Under the pieces are notes generated by a model. That model made no database searches. It saw only the letters and a program-made list of their open reading frames with translations, and was not told where the DNA came from. This document shows, piece by piece, positions 1 through 11,395 of a DNA stretch of 64,000 bases. Location of the stretch: the NCBI GenBank assembly GCA_001972305.1, contig BDDD01000896.1, positions 218,535 through 282,534 of the forward strand, read 5' to 3'. Position 1 is the first letter of the stretch. Each line of letters starts with the position of its first letter. Position numbers and translations under genes: made by a program. The stretch comes from Cephalotus follicularis (lineage: Eukaryota; Streptophyta; Magnoliopsida; Oxalidales; Cephalotaceae).

Positions 1-2678
1 CTTCCCACAACAAGCATTCTTCTTGTGATCCTTTCATTAATGGCATCCCTAAGCACTCCTGGTGCATTAACCTTTTATCTTGTACAGCTCCTCGCCTTTG
101 GAACATGATCCCATGATCTATCCCTCTCGGATGTTGTCCCATAAGAAGATAAAAGTATGAGCATGGCTGATTTAGACCTACCACAGACCAAATCCACCTC
201 TTTTAGAGCCAAACAAAGGTTTCTATGTGTGCTCATAATTCATGCAACCATTTGACCTCCTTGGTCTTGTCACTCTTTGACAGGTTCACATGAAAGGTTT
301 AGGAATATTCAGTCATCACATGAGACTCTTTCATGCTCGTGAGTATCAAGCGTACCTAACGATGCCATTGTATGAAGTTGGACCATTAAACTTATTTGTG
401 TGGTGCTGTTTGCCAATTGAGTAAGATTGAGTCTGTCTAACAACCTATTTATGTAAAATATGAGAGAATTATTAGCATATTATTCCAATTAATGTTATTA
501 CTATAATCCTTGGCCTTTAGTAATTATGGCTCCTTCCACTATTCTAATCATATCCCACACCTCCTATGCGGAACTCGGGATGCCTCTCGCCTCCTAGTAG
601 GGATCAGAATCTATCAAGCATACTATGGTCCCGACTGTAGCTGTGCAAACCATAATACCTGAATAGGTAGATGCGAGCGCTAATTTACATTAGGACCTCT
701 TTCCCTTAGTGTAAGATTTGATACAAGATTCGGCCTTCTAGACCTTATGGTCTCTGCTGTGGGATGATGGTTACCATAAGATCCTGGTAAAAGTCAAACT
801 CACAATCCTCAAAGAAATAAACCCATCTTGACACCCACACGCTGTGGCCTGTCAGAGTATCAAAAACATGGTCACTTCCTTCCAGTACAACCCCTGTACT
901 GAAATTGAATAGAAATGGTCATACGGGGGACCTCAGCTGTGGCTAGTGCCATCCTCAATATGTCCACGCCATTCAACAAAGATGATGGAAGGCCAACGAC
1001 AGGGTATCCATATGCCCCACCACTTATGGACTTATTATTTCCACTTTGGAGGAATTTGTTGGTCTTATTAAGTTTTATATTAGCCAAGCCATTTTTAAGA
1101 TTCATTTTTATCTTCCAATCCCTTTGGAACATCTTACATGCTTTGACATGTTTGGATTGTTTGCAAAAGAAAAAACATCCATCTCATGCACTCTAAAAGC
1201 GCCCTGACTTGGGACTGATACTATTAGTGACCACGCGAGTCAACGTGATCACTTGGTCTCCAAGGTGTACTAATTTAAATTACATTATTACAAATGCTAC
1301 CATGCATATATGGTCTTCAATTTGTCTTGCAATCTTCTTGATCCTCTCCATTGCACCTTTTGGGAAACTTACATTGGATGTACAAAATAAAAAGAAAAAG
1401 AAATACAAAAGAGGGAGATGAGATTTCTATTCTACCACGAATAAAATTAAGAACAAGAAAATTAATATGGCGCACGCAGGCAGCCTTAATACAGACCATA
1501 TGAATTCCAAGCATAGGAAAGAATTTAAATCATCCATGAAAGAAACCAGAAGCTAGGTCTAGTCCCAAAGCCTACCAGCATGCATAAGAAACTCAAAAAA
1601 CATAACCAATATATTAAATGAATAAACACGTAAACAATTTAATATTTAATGACTAGTCGGTTTTACTAATGGTTGACCTGGAATACAACTCCCACTAAAT
1701 TAAATAAAATCTGGTGTCCCTTAATGTAATCTCTTACTACATTTAATCTCATGGCTCTTCCATGTGATTTGGTTGAGTGAATAAAAAGAGTAATGCAATT
1801 AAATATTAGCGAACTAATATTAATATTCCTCTCGAATATCATACTTCCTTTTGAAATATATATTGCATTATATTGATGAACTTAGTGTGTAAGTGAATTA
1901 AATTTCTGCTCGAAACACCCTGGTGTGCGCCTGTCCTCTTAACAGCCAGGTTATCTGCCAGACAGACTATACTAACTAGTATAGAAAGTCTTAACAGAAA
2001 GAAATGCACACAACCCGTTTTTCAAAAAATATTACAATCACTTTATAAACCCTTGTTTAACGACTTCTTAAGGTTCGTTCGAGATCCTAAATTGTACATC
2101 GGATTTTTGAATGCTCCCATGCATCTCAAATGCCCTATGTACTAATCTTTGTCTCATTGAACTAGTAATTAATTAGTTGATTAAACTAGTTCATCCAATT
2201 GACAAAATCAATCAGAATGAGCAACATTCCAATCGAACCAAAATTCCCAAGTGCACTCAAGCGATGGAATTGCTATAAATCGGTCAAAGCACAAAGTTAA
2301 CCTACAAGCCACTAGATATCCAGTCCGCCTACACTTGGCCAGGATTTAAGTTAGCAATGGTCGAGACTGTATAGATCCATTCATCCATCATTACGGGTGT
2401 GATGATTCCATACTGAGAATTGCGCCCATATGTCTCAATGCAGCTTCCACATGACCCAAAGACAACCCTTTTGCCAGCACATGGCTAGTGCTGGGGAAGG
2501 CGGAAATTAAAGTCATGCAGTCACTACACAACGCATGCCAGCCTCTCGGGTCTAAGGATACAACGTAGGCTAAGAACTACTAGTCACCATAGACTATACA
2601 CTACCGAAAATAATAGGGATCCTATCGATAAGGGTAATGTCCATCCAGAAAGGCCACCTATGGTGGGTCAGTTCAGTA
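1..2678. other. Unclassified AT-rich non-coding DNA
   Basis: No reading frame here longer than about 93 codons shows a recognisable domain, and the two longest (872-1132 minus, 915-1196 plus) overlap on opposite strands. I see no LTR end, primer-binding site or polypurine tract. The block continues after the solo LTR at 5215, so 1-2678 and 5220-5790 were once contiguous. It may be a decayed non-autonomous element or plain intergenic DNA; I cannot decide from sequence alone. Confidence 0.5.
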
Positions 2679-2683
2679 TCATG
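2679..2683. repeat. Target-site duplication TCATG, left copy
   Basis: TCATG directly precedes the solo LTR and is repeated directly after it at 5215-5219. A 5-bp duplication is normal for LTR retrotransposon integration. Confidence 0.9.
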
Positions 2684-2810
2684 TGTAATATACCGTTTCT
2701 ACGCTGACATGTATAGATGATTATTGTTTGGATTATACCTTTTGATTTATGCTATGGTTTGTGAACGCTTGGATTTTTGGTTTGAATTTCTTTTATTTTC
2801 TGGGCGCAAA

Positions 2811-2950
2811 GCGTCGACACTCTTATATAGAACCGCCGACGCTTTGGGTGCTGTGAGACACGTTGACGCTTAAACGTGTGACATCGACGCGTTTTGTAAA
2901 TTAAGGCTTAACTGTCAAAGCTTTAAGTAAACAGTCGACGCTTTAGTCGG
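2811..2950. promoter_or_regulatory. GTCGAC palindrome cluster I in family A LTR
   Basis: Sites here include GCGTCGACAC at 2811, CGCCGACGCTTT near 2837, CGTTGACGCTTA near 2863, ATCGACGCG near 2885 and AGTCGACGCTTT near 2934. Spacers between sites differ in sequence and length, so this is not a simple tandem repeat. The first site lies 127 bp from the LTR start. A regulatory role in the U3 region is inferred only. Confidence 0.5.
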
Positions 2951-3697
2951 CTTTCCATACCAGTTTGGACGGTGACATGTTTAAGGTAAAAGGGGTTTTT
3001 GCCATTTTTGTTGATCTGATTTTTCCTTCTTTGTTCGAAACCGAATCTGCACGAAAGGAAACTTATTAGTTGCCCGATTTTACCATTATTTTTACACGTT
3101 TTTGTTGTTTTAAAAATTGATCACTACAATTCTTTGAAAATCATCTGCACATTTTTAACAAACACGAACAGCAACTTTGCAAGCCTTTTTTAGCATCGTT
3201 TTTGACGTCTTTTGAAGGTAATTTCTAAACGAAAGTTGTTGTTTGTACTATGTAGTTTCTATATCACACCCTTTAATTTGTATTAAAACCGACTTGAATT
3301 TAATTTCGAGCATGATTTAAGAGGCCTGTTGAAACCAATTTTCTGTTGTTCTTAATTTGTTCATGTATGAGATTTTTGTGCATTTTTTGTTTTACTGATA
3401 TTCTGATCAAATAAATTCTGCTATAGATACGTATATGTTAATGTTTTATACTCTGGACAAAGAAAATCAGATTATAGTTCACGATTTTGTAAAATATTCT
3501 AAAACCATGTTTTGAAATGAACATGCTATGCAAAACTTGTTATTTCCATGATCGTGTGTTTATTATTACCATACTGATAGTTACAAACTCATATGACATG
3601 TTTTTAAAGTCTGTTTATTTCTACTATAACTCCTGTATATGAAAAATCTAAGTTGTTCATGGACTTGAAACTGTTTTCTGCAACTGGTACTGTGTGT

Positions 3698-3826
3698 TCG
3701 ACGCAAACCGTCGACGCTTGTATTTTAAGCGTCTCCGCTTTGTACTGTTTTGTGCTGTGGTTAGTCGACGCTTTGTCCTTTTGTGCAATGAAACCGTCGA
3801 CGCCTAGGAACAAACTGTCGACGCTT
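3698..3826. promoter_or_regulatory. GTCGAC palindrome cluster II in family A LTR
   Basis: Five sites are seen: TTCGACGC, CCGTCGACGCTT, AGTCGACGCTTT, CCGTCGACGCCT and CTGTCGACGCTT. They begin about 1014 bp from the LTR start. The same second cluster is found in reverse in the other A and A-prime LTRs at 18218-18360, 25455-25590, 31124-31255 and 43680-43905. Confidence 0.5.
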
Positions 3827-5219
3827 TCTCTGGCAGTTTCGATAATTGCTACTTTTTATGTTATGTGATGTTTGGGCTTATATGTTTAGGTCTTAATATC
3901 GGTCGTGGTGGAGTTTAGGACACTTCTAGGGTGCTTTTGTCCGGTATTCTATATTGTTTAGATTTTCGACCTGCTAAGGTACGGATTCTTCGATTCTTGG
4001 ATATTCCTTCGGTTAAATTAAATAAAGTAATTTTTTACTGATACATCGTTATTGAATGGATTTATGCTTTTATGATTATGCTCCTGGTTTTATTCGGAAT
4101 AAAATTCATATTTTGATACGGATATTCTCATTGAAATGGATTTTAATATGCATGCTTTCCGCTATTGAAAATATGTTATTTATTTTAGACATGGCTTCCA
4201 CTTTAGGAAGTATGTTAAACCTCATATACGAATCGGATTATGATTTCAGATATGAAAGTATGTTAATGATTTTCTTTAAATAATTTTAGATATGTCTGGA
4301 GACAGTTTTTCATAAGTATGTTTTAAGTTGTTTTGGAATAAAAAATGTTTTAGCATAATAACATACAGAGAAAAACCCTACATGTGAGGTATCATAGGCA
4401 TGTTCTTTGGCACGGAGGACATGACACCTACCGTGGCGGTGTGATCGGTCTACGGCGTCTCTTTTAAATATGTATCCTGAGGGTAGGTTATGGATCCTTT
4501 TGAGGGGTATGAGTATACTGTAGTTATTGTCAGAATTCAGAAATTCAGTATTTTGGATTGTTTGTGTAGTGCCATACACGACTTTTCCGTCAGAGAATGT
4601 GGGCCTCGCGAACCCCTTGCACCTATATATGTATGTATGTCAGAATTCTCTGTTATGGAATTATAAAATCAGATAAAGTTTTGAATTATGATATCATATT
4701 TTTCGTAAAGTTATAATTATTTTAGAACTGCTCATTTTTAAATATTCTGCTTTACATCTTTAAGAATATTTACTATGTTACCGTACTGAAATTTTTAAGT
4801 TCAAGATATTTTGTTTACATTTTACTATTTTACTTCCTTATCCGTATTGAGGTTTGCTCAGCCGCGTTTTGTTTCTATGCGGCAGGTTTCCAGAAGGATG
4901 GGGAAACGTGTGATGAGAGTTACCCACTTGTCAGAGGATCAGCTAGGAGTTGGTCCATTGTGTTTTCAGTAGTGTTGATCATATTTTGAGTTAATATCAG
5001 ACTAGTTTTCTCTTAAACAGTATTTGGATATCAGATTATGGTTTGTAGTTATTTATGAATGGTTAAAATTTCAGACTCTATTTTATATCAATTTGTTATA
5101 GGTTTGATTTTAGACCACCACATCCGTTTCACATCATTCTATTGTTTAGATATTCCGTTAAGTTTCAGTTTGGTATTATGACCTGTAAGGGCTCCCACCA
5201 TCGGGGGTGTTACATCATG

Positions 5220-5790
5220 CCTCTTGCACGTACCTTGCATCAGCTTTAGTGCCATCCAAACAGCAATGAGAGAAGTCACCCTCTATACGAGGGAGCATGC
5301 ATAATATTTGCGATTCATCAATTGCCCAAAAAGTGAACATATGACTTGGAACTTCTATCTGAAGGGACTAAGGATCTCATTCGTTACCTCTCTAGGCATG
5401 AGATCCAACCCCTTGGTGATAGGGCGCTATATGTGTACTAAGTTGACATGGAGATCAACTGATCCGCTTTTGACGGTTTGGGATATTACATATAACCTGT
5501 TTACCATTATGAATATATATGCATAATTGAACATAACTGGAACTTAGAATGTAGAATTATAGTATAAAGTACATACATGCAGCCAACCATAGGCATGCAT
5601 GGATTATTCCAATTAAGGAATGTATCAAATATGTACACCCATTTAGCCCTTTCATGGCTTGCAGGGACACCCAACCCCAACATATTTAAGGTAAGTTTTC
5701 TTATGTCTATTGAATATGAGATATGCATTAGTGATGGGCTATTGATCGAGCCTTATTGGGTGAAAGTACTACAAGAGGAGGGTGAATTGT
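5220..5790. other. Unclassified DNA, right flank of the solo LTR
   Basis: This continues the sequence interrupted at 2678 by the solo LTR. Small open frames (5308-5526, 5507-5728, 5577-5792) overlap on both strands and show no domain. I see no transposon terminus inside it. Confidence 0.4.
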
Positions 5791-7063
5791 AGTATGTGTG
5801 AAGTTATGAACTTTTTTGACTTATGAATACACAATTTGCAAAATAAAAATATAATGCTTAAACAATACTTAAGCAATTCATATATAGTAAGAAAATAACT
5901 TGAATTAAAATATAAGTAAGTAGTGAGAGTTTAGAGATTGCAAACACAGTTTAGAGTGATTCGGCTAAACTCTTGCCTATGTCTACTTTTCCCAAGACCT
6001 CCTTGAGATTCCATTACTATTAAACCTTGAATACAAACTCTGAATTTCTTTACGGGAGCAATTTAGTGCACCTTACAATTTCCATGATTGAAATCACATA
6101 TACTTTCTAACCAAAGTGTAACAAGGGTTCACTCCCCCTGAGAATCAAAGTTACAAAAGGTTATTTGGTGTGTTTGTATAACCTCTAAAAGGTTTGATAT
6201 TGAATGAATAAACTCACTTACAATAACTCAAGAAAAGAAAATAAAATTTGCTTAAGCCTTTCAACTTGAGAGAATTTTGCTTTGAATGATTTGGATGATT
6301 GGTAATTCATAAATCTTGTAATTCTTATTCTTCTACTGATTCTAGCCTCCAATTTATAGACTTCATCAAAATAGAGTCGTTGGAGAAGATTTGGGCTTTA
6401 ATTTTGTGTTGATAATGCTGGCTAGATTTCAATTCCGCACCCAAAGCGCTGACGGTATCCCTCTAAGCATCGCCGCTTAAAGGTTACCGTTATGTCTTAA
6501 TTTGAATCTTCCCGTTTAACGTTCGTCGCTTTGGCTTCTTAATATCTAAGCTTAGATAAGAGCTGCCACTTTTCCCAAAGCGTCGTCTGTTAGTGCACCT
6601 TAGGTTTTCTTAAGAGTTCTTAACTATTGAAGCTTAGTGTATATTGTTTGCGATTTGCATTAAGCACTGATGGTTCCCTTGAAAGCGACACCACTTAAAG
6701 CGTTTGGGCAGCTTCATGAATCCACTGTATCAAAGCGTTGCCATGACCATCAACACAGTTGACACTTTGGCTATAAGTGCCGAAGGTTTTGACCAAGCGT
6801 CGCCGCTTTCGACACATTACCTTAGACCCAAGTCCCTTAACTGCTGACCGTTTGAATGTGACCTTTGTCAGTCTGCCTAAGAGCCGACGGTTACTTTGTA
6901 ATAGTCGACGCTTTCCCAGTTTCCTGACTTAGTGCTTGAAATGCTTCTTTGTTTGATTTTTCATGTAATCTTTAGCATTTCTTGCATCTTGTACAAAAGA
7001 GAAATAATGTTTACATGCAAATATGTTATCATCAAAATTAGGATTGAGACAAAAATGTCAACA
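5790..7063 (-). mobile_element. Probable copia (Sirevirus-like) LTR remnant, minus strand
   Basis: Read on the minus strand, a degraded polypurine tract (7064-7078) is followed by TGTTGACATTTTTG at 7063. This resembles the polypurine tract/LTR junction AGATTGTTGG of the plus-strand Sirevirus-like element at 16871-16880. No coding frame is present. The left boundary near 5790 is approximate and has no confirmed terminus or target-site duplication. A cluster of degenerate palindromes (AAGCGTCGCCGCTT and relatives) lies at 6430-6915. It could be the 3' LTR of the element whose gag survives at 44825-45940, because the A-prime gypsy element lies between them. That link is inference. Confidence 0.45.
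6430..6915. promoter_or_regulatory. Degenerate GTCGAC/GTCGCC palindrome cluster
   Basis: At least eight sites related to AAGCGTCGACGCTT are scattered here. Examples are AAAGCGCTGACGG near 6443, AAGCATCGCCGCTTAA near 6465, AAGCGTCGCCGCTTT near 6794 and AGTCGACGCTTTCCC near 6903. Many differences are C-to-T or G-to-A at CpG, as expected for decay of methylated sites. Confidence 0.45.
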
Positions 7064-7283
7064 ATCTTCCCATTTTTTATGATGACTAAAATTTGCTACA
7101 TATGAGCATAACTTGAGAGTTTTTAAAGAGTTTAACATATATGATCTTTAAAGCATGAAATAAAACTTTAAAAACTTGAAATGAAAGAAATAGGAAATAG
7201 TTTAAACAAATAATTAAGAGAGATACTCTCCCCCTTAGCTTTAAAGAAACAGTTAAGCGAGATACTCTCCCCCTTAGCTTGGA
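7064..7283 (-). other. Copia 3' internal remnant with a short tandem duplication
   Basis: Read on the minus strand this is the non-coding stretch and degraded polypurine tract just before the putative copia LTR. A unit containing AGATACTCTCCCCCTTAGCT occurs twice, at 7221 and 7260 (period 39 bp). No coding sequence is visible. The stretch ends where similarity to the A-prime LTR begins, near 7284. Confidence 0.4.
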
Positions 7284-7675
7284 TTAATGACATTTCCATT
7301 CATGCAGATATGGTCCAAACATAGATGGAAAGAAGACAATCAGATTAATGGCAAAATTCGTCTTTCCAAAAACAAACCACCATCCAAAACAAATATGGAA
7401 GACGACTAAAGTGTCGCCGGTAAATCGAAGGCGTCATCGCTTAGGCCTTTATAACTAAAGCGTCGACGCTAATGGCATAGGCGTCAACGCTTTACGTATG
7501 TGTCAAAGAGTCGATGTTAAAACATTGGCGTCGACGCTTTGACGCCCAAAAATACAAAAAGAAAGAAAAAAAAAGAGTTTTCAAAAATAATTTCAAACAT
7601 TCCGAATAACACATAACATAAACCGAACATAACATATGAATGTCAAGCATATAGGCAACAAACCGGGATATTGCA
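7284..7675 (-). mobile_element. 3' LTR remnant of gypsy element A-prime
   Basis: The stretch matches the last 390 bp (plus-strand sense) of the A-prime 5' LTR ending at 44824, including a shared block with GGTCCAAACATAGATGG at 7313 and 44456. It ends at GGGATATTGCA, a one-base variant of the family terminus GGGATATTACA, next to a polypurine tract. The remaining 2.1 kb of this LTR, on its left, is missing, so its target-site duplication is lost. It contains a palindrome cluster at 7410-7545. Confidence 0.8.
7410..7545. promoter_or_regulatory. GTCGAC palindrome cluster in A-prime 3' LTR
   Basis: Sites include AAAGCGTCGACGCTAA near 7457, GGCGTCAACGCTTT near 7479, AGAGTCGATGTTAA near 7507 and GGCGTCGACGCTTTG near 7528. 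The equivalent cluster in the 5' LTR lies at 44550-44690. Confidence 0.45.
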
Positions 7676-7688
7676 TCCACCCCCCTTA
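7676..7688 (-). other. Polypurine tract of element A-prime
   Basis: On the minus strand a purine run (AAGGGGGGTGGA-like) abuts the start of the 3' LTR at 7675. In the LTR-retrotransposon cycle this tract primes plus-strand DNA synthesis. The same arrangement is seen at 19371-19383 for element A. Confidence 0.7.
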
Positions 7689-9275
7689 TATAGGATTTCG
7701 TCCCAAAATCATAACCACATACCTTCATCAAACAAACGAGGGTATTCTTCCTGAATATGCTCCTCCAACTCCCATGTGGCCTCACGCTTAGGATGGTTCT
7801 TCCACAAGACCTTGACAAAAGGAATGGTCTTGCTTCTCGTAACCCGTTCCTATCGATCAAGCCTATCGATCAAGACTAGCTTCTGCCCTCCTCACAAGAT
7901 AAATCCTCTGGAATTCTGTCCAAAGGATAGTGGACCACGTGCAGGGGATGATACTGATAACCCCTCAACATAGACACATGGAAGACATTAAGGACCTGTG
8001 CTAACTGTGGAGGCAAAGCAAACCGATAAGCAACTGTGCCAACCTTTTCCAGAAGTTCGAAGGGTCCTATAAACCAAGGACTCAACTTCCCTTTCATACC
8101 AAACCATCGGACTCCCTTCCAAGGTGAAACCTTCAAAAACACATGTTCACCTGCTTTAAACTCCATGCCCCTCCGATGTTTATCCGCATAACTCTTCTGT
8201 CGGGATTGAGCTGCCTTCAATCTTTCCCTTGCTATCATCACTTTATCAGTAGTGATCTGGACTAGCTTGAGTCCTCGAATGACTCTTTCTCCTACCTCAT
8301 CCCAATATGTCAGAGCTCGACACTTCCTCCCATACAAAGCCTCAAAAGGCACCATCCGAATGCTAGCATGCCCACTGTTGTTGTAGGAAAACTCCACCAA
8401 CTCAAATATTCATCCCAGTTTCCAGTCCACTCTAAAGCACAAGACCTCAGCATGTCCTCTAAAGTCTGGATAGCCCTCTCAGACTACCCATCTGTCTGTG
8501 GATGGAAGGCTGTACTGTAATTGAGCCGCGTTCACCATGCCTTCTGAAACCCTTTCCAAAACCGCAAACTGAAACAGGGATCCCTATATGATACAATGGA
8601 TACAGGTGTCCCGTGAAGTCTCACTATCTCCTGCTGGAAAACCTCTGCCAAACGGTGCATCGAAAAATCCTCTCGGATAGCCAAGAAGTGAGCCGATTTG
8701 GTCAATCGATCCACCACTACCCAAATAGCATTATTCCTCCTGAAAGTCCTTGGCAAACCCGTAACAAAATCCATCGCTATGCTCTCCCATTTCCATACTA
8801 GAATCTCCAAGGGCTGTAACAATCCACTAGCTCACTGATGCTCAATCTTGATCTGCTGACAGACCAAACACCTCTCAACAAACTTCGCTACATCCCTCTT
8901 CATTCCATTCCACCAGAAATTCTTCTCCAAGTCTCTATACATTTTCGTTGAACCAGGATGTATTGAGAATGGAGAACTGTGTGCCTCAGACAAAACGGCC
9001 TCTTGGATTTCAGGATCAATCGGCACACACAACCAACTACCCAACCATGTAACACCATGCTCATCCACACAAAACTTGGACTACTTACCCTCATCAACAT
9101 TCTGCACTAAGGCCAATAACTCACCATCATCACTTTGAGCTGCCTTAATCCGAGATATAAGGGTAGGTTCTATGTTCATCCCAGAAACAAAACCTCCAGA
9201 ACCCCGAACAAACAAATTCAAATCCAACCGCTCCGTATCTGATATCAACTACGGCTGTGTAAGCAAAGCCGCTAC
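7689..9275 (-). pseudogene. Gypsy chromovirus pol, 3' part (RNase H end and integrase), A-prime
   Basis: This is the C-terminal part of a Ty3/gypsy polyprotein. The zinc-binding HHCC region of integrase reads [10 protein letters not shown] then CLVCQQIK (8832-9068), followed by MDFVTGLP with the first catalytic Asp (8532-8822) and the conserved C-terminal part with YGRKCR and a GPFE block (7876-8400). The frame changes between about 8400 and 8532, and several stop codons occur, so it is non-functional. The chromodomain region is degraded. The reading continues across 9275 into 32277 once element A (9276-32276, TSD GCTAC) is removed: the RNase H segment [12 protein letters not shown] lies at 32282 onward and VAALLTQP at the left side. 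Confidence 0.88.
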
Positions 9276-10156
9276 TGTAACACCCCCGACGGTGGGAGCC
9301 CTTACAGGTCATAATACCAAACTGAAACATAACGGAAATCTAAACAATAGACTGATACAAAACGGATGTGGTGGTCTAAAAACTTAACTTATAATACTGA
9401 TATAAAACAGAGTCTGAAAATTTATCCAATCATGAATAAGAACGAATCATAATCTGATATCCAAATACTGAAATCATAACATAACCAAATTCTGAAAACG
9501 TTTTTACTGAAAACTAATCTGATCCTACTGGAAAACACAAGGACCAACTCCTAACTAATCCTTGACAAAAGGGTAACTCTCATCAATTGTTTCCCCCATG
9601 CTCCTGAAAACCTGCCGCATAGAAACAAAAACGCGGCTGAGCAAACCTCAGTACGGATAAGGAATTAAAACAGTAAGCGGTAAACAAAATAATATGAACT
9701 TTAAATTCAGTAAATAACATAGTAAATATTCTTGAAAAGTAAAACAGAATATTTAAAAGCGAACAGTTATAAAATCATCATAACTTTGCGAAAACATAAC
9801 AACATAATCCAAAACATTATCTGATTCGTAATTCCATAACAGAGAATTTCTGACATACATACATATATAGGTGCAAGGGGTTCGCGAGGCCCACATGCTC
9901 TGTCGGAAAAGTTGTGTACGGCACTACACAAACATTCCCATTACTGAATCTTATCTTACAATAACTAGAGTATACTCATACGCCTCAGAAGGATCCATAT
10001 CCTACCCTCAGGATACATATTTAAAAGAGACGTCGTAGACCAATCACACTGCCACGGTAGGTGTCATGCCCTTCGTGCCAAAGAACATGCCTATGACACC
10101 TCATAGGTACGTTTTTTCTCTGTATGTTATTATGCTAAAAACATTGTTTTACTGTA
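9276..10156 (-). mobile_element. Element A 3' LTR, outer part
   Basis: This aligns with 24097-24975; I count about 11 differences in the first 385 bp by eye, roughly 3 percent. It breaks at the copia insertion at 10157. The rest of the LTR resumes at 18018, but about 0.3 kb of LTR between the two parts is absent. Confidence 0.85.
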
Positions 10157-10619
10157 TGTTGGCCTTTGCCAGCCCAATTAAATGTTTACCATGAGTTATT
10201 TTGATGATTAACAAACGTAGATTACTTGTTTGCATAATTCTTTAAATTATAAATGCATATACTCACTTAATCTTGTGTCCAAAGTTGTGCCAAGGATGTT
10301 TATGCAGGTAGAGGCAATTCCAGCCAACTGGAGGCAATTCCAGTCGACTGCCAAGGCTAGGAGTCGACTTCCAAAGTCATGTAGTCGACTGTACCTTCAA
10401 CCTAAACCCAGAATCTGCAGAAACAGCACACCAGTCGACTGACATAGGATTCCAGTCGACTGCCAGGCAATTCCAGTCGACTGTCACAGGGCATTAGTCG
10501 ACTGCCATGGGGTACAAATCAGGCAGAAGCTTCTGTATCATTTCACACCCAATCCAGCCGACTGAAGCAGGGGACCAGTCGACTGCCAGGGGGTCCAGTC
10601 GACTGCCACAGGGGTCCAA
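10157..10619 (+). mobile_element. Sirevirus 5' LTR, truncated
   Basis: This matches 16875-17426 of the 3' LTR, without the 92-bp duplication found there. Similarity stops at 10619 after AGGGGTCCA. The TATA box and downstream part of the LTR are not present, so this LTR cannot act as a normal promoter. Confidence 0.8.
10316..10617. promoter_or_regulatory. CAGTCGACTG palindrome array in Sirevirus 5' LTR
   Basis: About ten sites alternate between AGTCGACTG and AGCCGACTG. The first form is centred on the palindrome AGTCGACT. The second contains GCCGAC, which is the core of the plant DRE/CRT element bound by DREB/CBF proteins. Binding is not shown here. Confidence 0.5.
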
Positions 10620-11370
10620 TATGGTGGTTATTTTAATTAATGAGTTTGTGTGTTTCGCCTTTCATTTCTCAAATCCCAAATCTCTAACGTTTGCCTATAT
10701 ATCACCAAGCCGTTTGGCGGATGCAGGTGAGGGGTTCCGGAGGGGAACTCATAAAGTGATCATACGGGGTTAGGCCCGAACCTTGAGGTTGGCTCGAGGT
10801 TGTTTGAAAGCGAGGTTGGTTCGCTTAATGTGAAACGAGGTTGGCTCGTTATGTTCTCTGTTGGAGAGAACATACTCACTTTCATCATCAAATTCACAAA
10901 TGTTTAAGCATCACTTAAACAAATGTTACTTCGAGTGATACTTGTTTCGAATCTTTACACATACATTCCATTTCATTTCGAAACATTACACATCCTAACG
11001 AACTTAAACTAGAGAAAACTAACACACTTACGAAACATAACAAGAACTCTATCGAACTCTCTTACACATTGAAACTTTCGAACTAGTGAACACGTTCTAC
11101 AGGTTAAAAGGAGAATATCAACTCGGAGGTTGCCTAGATAAAAATTGACAGACTATGTTTAGGTCAGCCGACCTAAACCTGCCGTCAGTCGACCAAACTA
11201 CCGCGCAAATAAACTTATATCGGCAACCCTCACCCGTCAGCCGACCTAGTACATCCGTCAGCCGACCTACAGACCCGTCAGCTGACTACGGGACGAAGTC
11301 AGCCGACAACTCCGATTAAAACTTCAATGTTTTGGATGACGGTCTAAAACGTGTTAACTTCCGTCAGCCG
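10620..11370 (-). mobile_element. Rearranged LTR-like fragment, probably copia, reverse orientation
   Basis: The sequence departs from the 3' LTR at 10620. It contains GAGGTTGGCTCGAGG-type repeats (10789-10860) that resemble, in style, the GGTTGGAGC repeats near the end of the 3' LTR (17960-18010). A separate cluster of CAGCCGACCT motifs lies at 11160-11370, just before the N run. Read on the minus strand the order is motif cluster then LTR tail, suggesting a reversed LTR fragment. No coding frame is present. The proximity of the assembly gap means the join may be a scaffolding artefact. Confidence 0.35.
11162..11370. promoter_or_regulatory. CGTCAGCCGACCT motif cluster
   Basis: At least seven sites are seen, for example GTCAGCCGACCTAAAC at 11164, CAGTCGACCAAAC near 11186, CAGCCGACCTAG near 11238, CAGCCGACCTACAG near 11258, CAGCTGACTACG near 11279 and CAGCCGACAACTCC near 11301. 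The last copy runs into the N gap at 11371. Four or more contain GCCGAC, the DRE/CRT core. Confidence 0.45.
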
Positions 11371-11395
11371 NNNNNNNNNNNNNNNNNNNNNNNNN
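11371..11395. other. Assembly gap (25 N)
   Basis: A run of 25 N follows CGTCAGCCG. The true sequence and length are unknown. The gap lies inside a palindromic motif cluster near the broken 5' LTR of the copia element. Confidence 0.95.

Larger units (their letters stand above)
2684..5214 (+). mobile_element. Solo LTR, gypsy family A
   Basis: The segment starts TGTAATATACCG and ends GGGGGTGTTACA. It is flanked by a perfect 5-bp target-site duplication, TCATG, at 2679-2683 and 5215-5219. Reversed, it aligns with the LTRs of the minus-strand gypsy element at 9276-32276: for example the block around 3970-4015 reverse-matches 18030-18080, and the last 120 bp match 24097 onward. Length is 2531 bp. 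No internal region remains, so this is a solo LTR left by recombination between two LTRs. It carries two clusters of GTCGAC-type palindromes. Confidence 0.92.

Noticed and set aside
872..1514. Overlapping small open frames at 872-1132, 915-1196, 1209-1421 and 1317-1514
   Set aside because: They overlap on opposite strands, have low-complexity or hydrophobic composition, and show no domain or start context that would support a gene.
2811..3826. Clustered palindromes as a CRISPR array
   Set aside because: Repeat units are only 8-14 bp, spacers are irregular, and the context is a plant LTR.
9172..9387. Plus-strand 71-residue frame over the A-prime/A junction
   Set aside because: It spans the end of an insertion and is antisense to integrase; no independent support.
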